64,000 nt of DNA. It comes from Balanoglossus misakiensis (lineage: Eukaryota; Hemichordata). Each line of letters opens with the position of its first letter. The stretch's first letter is position 1. The stretch is taken from the NCBI GenBank assembly GCA_040954595.2, contig CM082578.2, positions 11,966,001 to 12,030,000 on the forward strand, read 5' to 3'. Positions 21,701 to 33,700 of the stretch are shown piece by piece. Under the pieces are notes generated by a model that did not search any database, had not been told where the DNA came from, and saw only the letters and a list, made by a program, of their open reading frames with translations. The position numbers and the translations under genes were made by a program.

Positions 21701-24700
21701 TTATCGGAAGCATTCAGTTTAATGATTGTGTGGCCAATCGGTGACTTTTCTGTCACGCCAACAAACGTATTTGTCTGTAATAAAAGCAAGTAAATGTTCG
21801 TTTGAAAATTTTAATTAAATCTAAAAATCTGCAATACGTAGAAATGCCATACTCCTAACTTCACGATTGTTTGTCATTGGGTATTAATTAGCCAGGCCTA
21901 CCTGTTGGAATATTGGTTCGCTATCGTTCACATCACCAATGGTTACTGTGATTGTTTGTGACACGGAAAGGGCGTCCAGTGAATCCAGGGGCGTGTCCGT
22001 GACCGTGACAACAAACTCGTAACTGTCTGTCACCTCTCGATCCAACTCTGACGTCAGAATGATGTCACCCGTCACGTGATCGATAGTGAAGGGAACATCA
22101 GCTGCTGCTTGCATCGTGAAGATGACGTCACCATCTAGCCCTTCATCGAGGTCGGTGACGAGAACTTTGCCAATTGTCGCCCCTGTGAATGGAGTATTCG
22201 GATCCAAACTAGGCATTTATTAACAAGTACATGAAACCACGAACAAAGTAAGAGACAGGCGCTGATCTAACACAATTACAGTCAGATGAAATTTAATAGC
22301 GCTGCTTTTTTATTAAAGGGTCTCAAGAAGCAATAAAACGCCGATGCAATTTGACAACTTTCAGACTACCAGCTCACCTGTAAACAAGTTCTCATCTGCG
22401 CTGAAAGAAGAACCGCTTGAAATGATGGGTTGGTGTTCATTTTCCCCGATGACGTCAACGTACACCGTGGCCGAAGATGACAGCGACGGCACTCCTTTGT
22501 CCGCGGCTTCTATGGTTAATTCATAGGAGTGTGTAATCTCGTAGTCTAGTGACGTCACCAGGGTCAGCTCTCCCGACGCAGCGTCAATTACAAACTTCCC
22601 ATCGTCGTTTCCACCTAATCAACCGCAGTCGATCGAAAAGTTAGTGAAGAGATGAACAAATTGCAGCAGAAGAGTGGTATTATTTTATGACAAATGACTA
22701 CACAACAACAACATCATATATGTATAGCGTGTTTGATTGAAACTGCTGAGGACGTCACGTCGACCATAGAGGTACTAGTACCTCCATGCGTCGACGTAGT
22801 GTTCGAACAAGGTGGTTTGATACCAGTGTATGTTTAGCGAGAGATTGGACTGTTGTCAGAGATTGACGCCTGTCCTATGGCCTAAGGTTTCGAATTCAAC
22901 CCGGATAGGACAGCCGTCAAAAAAGCTCATCACTGTATTATATAAATTATCTACACGTGTCACTTGGTGAAAATCTACGGATTTTCTTCTGCGTCACAAG
23001 ATAATAGCCTCTTTATTTGCAACCGCGGGATTAAAAGATTTAAAGTTCTCCTACCCGACAGAACGAAACCGAATTGGTTATTCGGCCCAGTAGCATCGCT
23101 ATCAGACGCATTCAATCTCGCAACTACGTAGCCTGGCGGAGATTTTTCACTGACGCTGACAAACTTCTTCGTCTGTAATAAAAATTGATCCCTTTTTAAT
23201 AGTGCCTGCTTTTGGTTTAGATGATTACATTTCTTACTATCAAAAACGTTTCGACATATATATGGCTAGTGATAGTTTTGTTTGGTGAAGTACACATTTT
23301 ATTGTGACTGAAGCTTTAAGTTCACGATGCAAATTGAATAGTGCAGTGTCCAGTTTTCGGTGAGAAATTTGAGATGTAGCATTGGCTTCAATAATATTCC
23401 TATTCATTTTACGTGGAAAATTAATGAACTGAAAATTGTGTGTATTTGCATACAGAAGGGATGACGAAATCAGTATCGAACTTCCCAATTTACCTGTTGA
23501 AATGTCGGTGAGTTATCGTTAACATCGTCAATGGTTACTGTGATTGTTTGTGACGCCGATAGGACGTCCGATGAATTTAGGGGCGTGTCCATGACCTTGA
23601 CAACGAACTCGTAACTGTCGATCGCCTCTCGATCCAAATCCGACATCAGAATGATGTCGCCCGTCACGTGATCTATGTTGAAGGGAACGTCAGCCGCTGC
23701 TTGCATTGTGAAGATGACGTCACCATCAATACCCATATCGTCGTCGGAGACGATAACTTGGCCAATACTCGTCCCTGTGAATAATGTCACGGTACCTAAT
23801 TCAAAACATTGACATCACTTCTTAATTTTAGACAAACTTAGTTTTTTCTTTGCTATTTTTCTGGTGTGTGTCTTTACGTTTATACTTGATCTAAGTTGTA
23901 TATTTATTGACACGCCATTGATTTAACGTCAGTGGTTCAACTCCAATTTTCTCAGTAAAGTGACCAATAGCACTTTACCTATCGACATGTCTTCATCTAC
24001 ATTGAAAGCAGGGGCGCTTAAAATGGTTGGTTGGTGATCGTTTTCGCCGATGACGTCAACATAAATCGTGCCTGATGCTGACAAAGATGGCGCTCCTTTA
24101 TCCACAGCTTCTACGGACAATTCGTAGGATTGCGTCATCTCGAAGTCAAGAGGCGCCACCACGGTCAGGTCGCCCGAAATTGCATCGACGGCGAATTTCC
24201 CGTCGCCGTTTCCACCTGCCAAAGATAGAATGGTTTCATATAAGTGGAAAGAGCAACGAGCTGTGTTATACTTCAGCCGCGGAGCTTCTGTGTCAGCTGA
24301 CCTGTGTTCCTCATGTACGGTCCCGATGGCTGACAAGGGAACGTGACGAAAATCTGGCGGTTTTTTTTTCATTTGGAGGGGCATCATTCGGTTGAGTTCT
24401 TCAAAGTTAATTCCAATGCATAAAAGTAATAGGTGTTTCTCGCCGACACTTTCTGAATGCGCTGTCTTCATAGTCCAAGTAGTATTTGAAACGACTTCTT
24501 GATTTAAGATCTAAAGACAATTTCCTCTTACCTGTGAGGACAAAACTGAACTCATTATTCGGTCCAGTGGCATCACCATCAGACGCATTCAACTGAACTA
24601 CTGTGTAGCCTACCGGTGATTTTTCGCTCACACTGACGAACATTGCGGGCTGCAAGAATATTGGATGAATCTTAAATTGACGCAATGGACAGACTGAGCG

Positions 24701-27700
24701 CAAGAACAGAGTTCTGTGACTTGAAACTCTATACAGACCAGTTAAACTACGAGAATTGTCCGGTTTAGAATTTGACTGTCAACAGTCACAAATTTGTGTC
24801 GTGCGGAGTTTTCGTCCATGAAATGTTATGATAATTGCCTGTGGGGTTAGGAAGGAAGTACAAAAACTGTAACAAACTGACCGATTCAAAAATTGGGGCA
24901 TTGTCATTAACGTCTAAAATGACGACATCGATAGTTGCCACGCTGGCGGGCTGCGGATTGGCCAGATTTCTGTCCTGTGCTTCCACGGTTAGCGTGAATT
25001 CGGATCTCCCGTCTTCTCTGTCAATAGGACCGACAATGTACAATATCCCTGTGGAAAAAAAGTGATGACGGTTTTGTCATAAAACACAAATACTAGTAAA
25101 TTCCTGAAATTTTTCTAAATGGGCAGTAGGCTATTGGGCTTATCAACGTGGCCTATATGAAGTGAACGCAATTCATACAAAGCTTGACTTGTGTTACTTG
25201 GACGGCAACTGGTTGCCTTGGTAATATCAAAGTCTCGCGAGATCTCGCAATGAGAGGAAAGTTATCCAATCATGAACAAGGTTATTCTGTAGATTTATAC
25301 GAGATGTTACCGGAGGATTGCCTTCAATTCTGGGAATATTATCACCATCGGAAATAAAGAGTTTGGCAATAATATGACGCCGTGGGGTATTCTTGCCAAG
25401 CCCTACAAATCAGTTTTGTAATAATGTAACGCCATGATGTGAATTGAAATACGTTCTTTACTGCTAGAGGTAAATAGTATCGTCCCCCCCCCCAACTTCA
25501 GTATTATTGTTTGACAAACTCAATAACGGCATACCAGTTTCATCGATGTGAAATTGCTTGAGGTCATTGCCCGACAACCAGGTGTACGATATCTGCCCAT
25601 CAGCTGTTCGACTGGAATCGCAGTCCTCGCCGCCAATGTCGACAACAGGAGTCCCGACAGTTTGGTTTTCGGCTATTGCTACGAAAGAGGGGTGGTTAAT
25701 TATGAATGCCATGTATCTTAACATAAAATTTACAAAGGACCGGGAATTATCGCAGTCTAGTACTTCGGCGAGTATCTAAAATTAGAAAACCTCGACGGAA
25801 CTGCGGTAAACGCTGAGAACTGTTTAGAGCTTGCAAGCGTCGCTTGCCGATGTCTTTTGAATCGGCAAGTTATGCGGTTTGTCAGGTGTAAATTTCATAT
25901 GTACACTAAAGACCGACCAAATCACTTGATGTCAAGATGGCAGCTAAAGAGAGCATCTCGGTAATTTAAAGTCGCCAGCGTTTACAGTCAATTTAAATCT
26001 TGGCGCCAACTAAACGACCCAAAATGACGCTCGGCCGACGACAAACTGACTATTGCGTTCATCCGGGGATTTTGAGTGAAATGTTGTATGACATGTAAAC
26101 TAATTGTTTTTAGAAATCTTGCAATGGCGATATTTATCTTATTTAAAATAACGACTATAAAGCGGTCCTATCGCAACCGATCTTGCGAAAGCAACGCCGT
26201 GGGAACGGTACTTACAAATTGACAAGTTCCCAAAGTGTGGTGACGGAAATTCAACGGGGCACTCGTTGATTGGCCTGACTGTCACCACGATATCCACTGA
26301 CGTTGTCAAGGCTTCGTCACCGTGGTCGGTGACTTGCACTGTCAGAGGCCACAGGTCGGATTCAGCGTCGAAGTCGAAACTTAACGGGTCGTTGACATAC
26401 AAAGTGCCGTTTCCATCAACGCCAAACTTGGTGACGTCACCTGTGGAAGACAAAGCGCGAGGAACGGTAACGCTCGGATCAGGGTTCTGGCCAAAAGCCA
26501 GTATTTACAAACGTGCAAATACATTTAGGCAACCAACGTAAATAAATCAGCCTTGAATCTAAAAAAAATCAACCCACTGGACCGCGCAGTTATTTTGTGT
26601 ACAAGTATAGAAAATGAGATGCGCTGTACTTTTGTATGGAACCACGCATTCTTTCTTACCCGTCACTATGGAATAGCTCATATCGGCATTCGCCCCTTCG
26701 TCGTTGTCATGGCAGTTCAACCAAGCGAAAGCTGATAGCCATGGCAACCCTTCGTCGATGGAGACAAACAGGAGATTCGACGCACACGACGGCGCATTAT
26801 CGTTGACATCCAAGATAGTCACCGTGACCGACGTCACGGCGGCGAAACTCCCCGGAACAGCGCCGCCATCGGTCGCCCGCACCTCATACGTGTACACAGG
26901 TGCTGTTTCTCTGTCCAGGGGCATTTTCAGGTAGATTTTGCCACTTTGTCCATCAATGTGAAAGAAATCGCTTCCAGTGCCTTTGGGGAGAGGAAATGCA
27001 CAAAAAACAATACCATTGAGAATACTTCCGCCGTCGACCCAACATCTTGTACAATTATGCGCTCCACGTTCATTCCCATTAAAATATCAAGCGCTGCCAA
27101 TTTTAGAGCTATCCGATTAGGGTAGCATTGCACTCAGCGACCACTTGAGTTCGGTCGGCTCGTTCATCCCGCCTCCTTGAGGTTGAGCTATTTTATAGGC
27201 GAAGAGATAGCCGTGCAAACACTTTGATGTTCGGTGAAAGCCGTGTGATTTTGTCACGCTCAAATCCTCTCGAGTTTTTGAACAACACTCCGTTGTCATA
27301 AAAAACGAACCCACCAATTTGCAGTGATGGGACCTCGGGGCATAATGTACGGAGTATCACTTACACTTAATCCCGGTTTAAATGTTCGGTTTGAAGAAAT
27401 TCACGAAAAGGGACCTTCTGCCAAGTCCTTTGCGGCACCGTTGAGACCCGTAAATTCACGCGCGCCAATCCGTCTTTGCCGACGGTTTCTGAATGCATAC
27501 ATTGAATCTGCCCAGGGACGCATCACTTTATATATCTTCTTCATTTTCTCGAATCAACGGAATTGTATTTTTTCCATGGAAAATATGACTCCCAGTTGCC
27601 TTCTACATTAACTACTTGACTCTGCCGAGAGATTCATCTTTGATTGACAGAACGAGCAGACGAACGTGTACGTGCATTTTTGTATCAACGGCAGACCAAC

Positions 27701-30700
27701 TCTACCTTTGAAGTGTTAGCCCCACTCTGAAATCAGAAACCCCCTCGTCAGCTACCCATGTGTGCCGTCGCCTTGGAAACAGGCAGTCCAATTAAATAGA
27801 TGATATAGCGGATGACTAAACAGTGTCGACTGGGTTGGCCTGTTCAACGTTTCATTTTCCGGGCAGAGTGATTTTGGTGTTCGATACTTAGTGTCGTATT
27901 CGGGGCATTGATTCTAGTACTGTACTGCAGCTCTCGCGGAGCAGCCCGTAATCAAAAGCAATTTGCTACCGATAAAATGTAAATGTTGTCCCATTTCCAA
28001 GTAAATATTTGGACGCTGATGGGAGAAAATGCGGATGTTTTCGTGAGTTTTGTGTACACTGCTTAGTTGCAATCGTTCAGAATATTTACTTATTTCGACT
28101 CGGCTTCTAAAACGACGGATGGGCAGCTCAATGTAAACCTGTGTTGACAAGACACATTTCTGTCGGCAAGTTTACTACGTGTATTGCTATTGGCATGGTT
28201 GAATTCAGCGTTTCGGATCGGCTAATCTGTTTTGGCTATTTCTCTAATGTAGCGTACCTGATATAGTATAGGTAATTAGTCCGTCAGAAGTATCGGAACT
28301 GTCCTCGTCAGATGCCGCCACGGTGAAAATGACATTGCCCACCGTCGTGTTTTCGTGAACGCTCACGTTGAAGGGCCCGTCGTCCGTGAAGACGGGAGCG
28401 TGTTCGTTGACACTGGTGACGTCGATGGAGACAGTTGCAGTGGTAGTGGCGTTTTCTTGGTCTTCTACTCCGATCAGCAGCTGCAGAATACACAAAAACA
28501 AACCGACCAATTTATTCTATCTTAGTAGCTGTGAGGGGAAAAACCGTGTTCCTCTCAATACACTAAGTACATGTACACAGCATAACTGTTTTCTTACAAG
28601 AGTCTGACAAGAGCTAGCGCGGTTCGTCAGCGAAAATGAAAAACTCGCTCGAATATACACTCCACGTCTATAGTTGTTCACCGATGTGTGTATGATATGG
28701 CATGTGAAGAATGGCTTGAAATGGTTGGTAATGCGCTAGATTCCATGGATCGATGCGCGCAAGTACCAAAATTGACGCAAAGCGAAATGACCGCGCGCTA
28801 GCGCTACTTTAATGACGTGTCACAAAAAAACTAAGCATAGAGCATTGTAATGTATACCAATCTTTTTTTCTCGCAATATGTGTGAGTTACCAGAAATCCT
28901 TTCATTTCCTGCAACCTCAGAAAGTGGGACTGTGCATTTCTGGTGATTCAGAATCAACCTTGCGGTAATAAAGTGGAGCTATAGCCCTGACGTCCACGAC
29001 AGGCAAAGTACAATAAGTACTGAGGATCTGTCGATCCGGATGATGTTGATAAACATTGATACACGCATTGATGTTGCTTCTCAAGCCCCAGTCACAACTT
29101 TTACAAATAAAATGACGCAAAATATTGACTTGAGGAGATAGTTATTCTAACTCGCACAAATAACGAAGAACATTTTGCAGTTTTTAGCATAAAATCAATA
29201 CAACGTTTAGATAATTCTACGTCTATACCTTGTAGGACTGGGTGGCCTCAAAATCGAGCGACCTGTTCGAGGCGACCTCCAGTGCACCAATACCTGCTAC
29301 CTCGGTGAGTTCAAAGTCGTCGTTGATATTGCCCGATAACACGGAGTAAGTCAGATTATCGCTATCGCCATCTGAAGTGCATGCCAGTGTCAATACATGA
29401 CCGTGTTTTCCCTCGGAAAAACTGGCGTAGTAAAAATCTGGATCACAAACGAGGACTGCGTTGACTTCTGAAACAAGAGAGAGGGAGGGGGGAGAGAGAG
29501 AGGGCGAAAGAGAGAGAGACAGGGAGAGAGAGACAGAGATATATTACATTAAAATTATTAGTACGCGAATAGCTATCTGTTATCATTCCTAATTAAGCTA
29601 TCCAGATCACACATAATTTAGACCCCGAAGTGATGCCTGTTTACCATCTGACTTTGAGTCTGTTATAGAAAATTCACATGTTTTATGGACCAGTGGAAGT
29701 TGGTGACATTTCGTATACGATAAAGTACATGTACATTGTGACTTAGCAATTTTGAAGACTGGATAATGAAGAGTTTATTCTGCATAGAACTGTCAGAGAG
29801 CAATAAGAGCAAATAACGATTCTCCAACCCCTCGTGATTTCCACAAACGTCTTCGTGCAAATTGTCGAGGATACCTACACCTGAGCCTTCTTTGTGTACA
29901 AACAATATGCTTAAGTCAGCCCATACATTATCGCTCATCTGATTCTGACAGCCACTGTCCCTCCAAACACACTCGTGTCGTGACGCGCGAAAATAATGTC
30001 AAGAGTCGCCTTTTCTAAATGTCAAAAGGCAAAAAAAAAGTTAAGTCGACATGAATGAAATCCGCTCACAACGGACGGGAAGAGGAAGTTTTAGGCACTA
30101 CGGCACACGAATGTTGGGGATTATACGGACAGAACTGGAAATGCCGTTAATGAATGGTAAACCCAGTGTGGTTCTTTGAAGCACACTTGCAGCTGCAGTG
30201 TCATTTGGAAAAAAAACAACAACATCGCGTGTCAGAAAAAGAGACAAGCACAGAGACACAAACAGAACGGCATATAAACACATGCAAATTGCATACGTAT
30301 GTATGTATGTATTATTCCATTTATTACTACAAGTTTTTGCTACAGCAGTCTCTCGCAGCTTGGCTTTCTGTATGCACTCCAGCTATTTTTAGTCACTACA
30401 AGATAATTTACACATCATAATTTTCCCGCATTTTATGTAAATCACCCTGACTTGTCAGTCTTACGTAACACCTACCATACATTCAAAATCTCTATCAGTT
30501 CCACTTCGGCAAGTGAGTACAGTGTTATTTTTATATCATTTATTTGTTACTTTTACGCTTTGTCTCGTTTATTTCACTTTTAACCTGATGAAGTGTATGT
30601 ATGCATGTATGTGTGTGTACTGTTTGACATCATTTCAGATGCTATATACGATTCACTTAAAACCGTTCATGAAAACCCCTAATCCGTGTGACTAATCCCA

Positions 30701-33700
30701 AGCTGCTTCACGACTTGATGTCGGTCCTCTTTGACTCTGTACTATATTTTGAATAAGCTCATGATAGCTCTCTTTCCCCCCAAGTACACTGTATTTAAAA
30801 TTCTTATCGCGCGCTTCAAGATGAGGGATTCCCGTCAAATCGACGGAGATTATGTCTTAGTGTTTTATACAGTATCCTGTAGCCGTCAAGAGGTATTGAT
30901 CAAACGTTCCAGTAAGGCGATATAGCATCGAAGAAGCCTTTTCATGTAATCAATTAACACCTAGGTATAGATGAACGCGGCCGCACCATACTTCAGGAAT
31001 GGCGATTACTGTTAACGAAGTTCACCTCAGGTGAACGACGACCGTGTGATGAAACTGCAGAAGTACGAATTAGCTTTTTTCTCGTCGTTTCACGTTCCTC
31101 TGGCAATAATAACACGGGGGTTTTTCACCAAAGTTTGGTTCCAAGTGAATGGGACCAAAACTTTCAACAGGGGGAAACACAACTCTCCAGTGCCATTCCC
31201 GATCTTTCAGAGTACCTAGCCAAGCAGTCCTTGTAACTTACAGTGGAGAATGGTCTTTGCTTTGTGATCTAGTTCGCCCCTATAGTTTTTGCACTTAGGT
31301 GAAGTTGATTGCGTTCTGTAGTCCAGCATTGTGCGCGATAATCCGTCGCCGTTTTATCCATATTTTAAAGGGACCCACGCCGTAACGTTTTGCTAGTAAT
31401 GATCAGTATTTTTGTCCTGTGTATCAAGTTCTACTCCCCACAGCATGCCAATATGCCCCGCATTCTACTTTCCGACAGAGCCCGAGTATAAGTATGTGTA
31501 ACGACAACTGAATTCTAGTCCAGACTTTGACTTAGATTTGCACAGTCAGATGTTTGCAAAAATAAAAGGTAAAGAATAATTGCAACGACTGCAAAGTGTC
31601 TCAACTGGGTTCACCGCGGTGTGGACGTGACGACGGCATTCAAAACTCGTCTACATGCTGCGAATATCCAATGGCGCTTGCCCTCGACACGGGCTGTCTG
31701 CCTGTCCCATCGCATCGAAACAACGACTTGTCACTTCATTATTTTGGCGGGAGACGAGCGCAGTATAAAGCCCGTTTTATGCACTTATAAGATACTCAAG
31801 TATATGTGTGTAAGTGCAGAGTCGTCAACATTTACTGTCCAATCCAGATGACGTCATATAAACAGTAAAACCATTTTGATGTATTGGTAAAACTATCATG
31901 TATTACGTATCGCTCGGCGGTGTTAGCGGCGCGTTGCTGCCCGCGACCTCCAGAAGGCAACGTGGATGGGAAATTAAGCACTGTACCTGTTCAATGCGCT
32001 CGTTACTTTTCTAATTTCATACACCTTGTTGGTCATCATTCATACTGTACTAGTGGCCATAAAATTAGCGCTAAACATGCAAGTTTTCGCGCTGAATAAT
32101 AAATTTACGCCGCCAATTTGAAAATTACATCGGCGCTAATTTCTTTCGTGTGTTCTTGTTTTATTTTTTTACTGTCCCGGCAATTTCAAGTATCAACCGC
32201 GTCATATTTCATGGTCTCGATGCCACTCGCCTTGTCAAAGTTCACACTGCTTTTGCTCATTACGAGGCAGTTACGTGTCCCGATGATCGTCTAATCCGCA
32301 CGGCTACGACTGCAAGTAATCAATTTAAGACACACATATATATTCCAAATCGTATAGGCGTGCAACCCACCTGTCAATGACCGACGCAGCAAGAAAACAA
32401 GATAACTCTATTCCTTTCAGACGAGTTCTTTAACTATGACACCCGTCTTTTGTGAGGCGCACGGACACTATACGTGCCAGACCTTCCTGCTCAATTAACC
32501 GACTCAATTTCATTACATATTATAGAAGTTTCATTCGGTAAAGCTGTACTTTTTTCAGCTCTAATCAATACGAGCGTCGCCACTTGGTCCGGATTGATCG
32601 AAAACAACACAGCTTACCGCGGTAAACTCGCACGTATGGCGTATCAGACGAAGAAATTGGTAGCTCCTAATTAGAGGGCAGTGAGATCTCCCATTTATTC
32701 TGGTCACAGGTTTCTTCTCAAAAACGAGTACTTTCAACTTCGATAAAGCGCAGTAAGGGCTATCATACATTCTAGTTAGGGACTGTTGTGTCAATGTTAT
32801 TTCTATGCATTGTAGTCTGGACACAGGAGGTGCACACCTGTGTATCTATCGCAGAGTTTTCGCAAAAATGTAACCTGCCCGAAATGAAGAAATTCAAGTG
32901 TCATATATACATGTATAATTGGCATTGGAATCTATGTAACATTCTTTTAACCCGTCAAAATTGCGATAGACCTTAAAAACTACCTGATTTAAAACATTCT
33001 GGGCCTACGCACTGCATATTACTCATTAGCATGCAAATTTCCACCAACTACCTAGAAGTAGCGTTTTGCATATAATCAGCATCTCTACCGCCTTGAATAA
33101 ACTCTGGCGAGGCCGTAAAATATGTTTTCTAAATTACGTTACGTATGTAATAGGTTTTGGATGAATTGAATACCCGCACTTTTCTATATAATAACTTACT
33201 TAAAGTCCTCGTATAATTGATAATTCAGAATCCCGTGGATGTTACCAAACCTTGTGCGCCACTGAGTTATGGAAACGTGTTTCAGCGATCATTTTTATAT
33301 TAACTATGCAAATTTAACCTCGGTTTTGCACAGAACACTCCAGAAATACCGATCAAGCACGGTCCCTGCTAACTTTACATTCATCGCAGTACTTCGAGAA
33401 GAGAGTGTGTGATAGAGAGACGGGCCCACTGCGTCGTTGAATTTACGAGAGCTAAAACTGCATGTTCGCGAAAATCCCGCAGATGTCACATATTCTCACA
33501 CGAACGCTGCGACCGTGACCAAGTCGTGAATTTATTTATTGCAGACACGCTGCAACGTGTTACAGCCATGAATAATGTTTTTTTTCTCAAGTGGCGATGC
33601 AAAGGACCCGGGACCCAGATATGGCAGAGAGGTTCTGAACTGCCATCCCACAATGCATTTCGCGCAGAGAGGCGTTCCACGTCAGCGTTCTAGTATTAAA

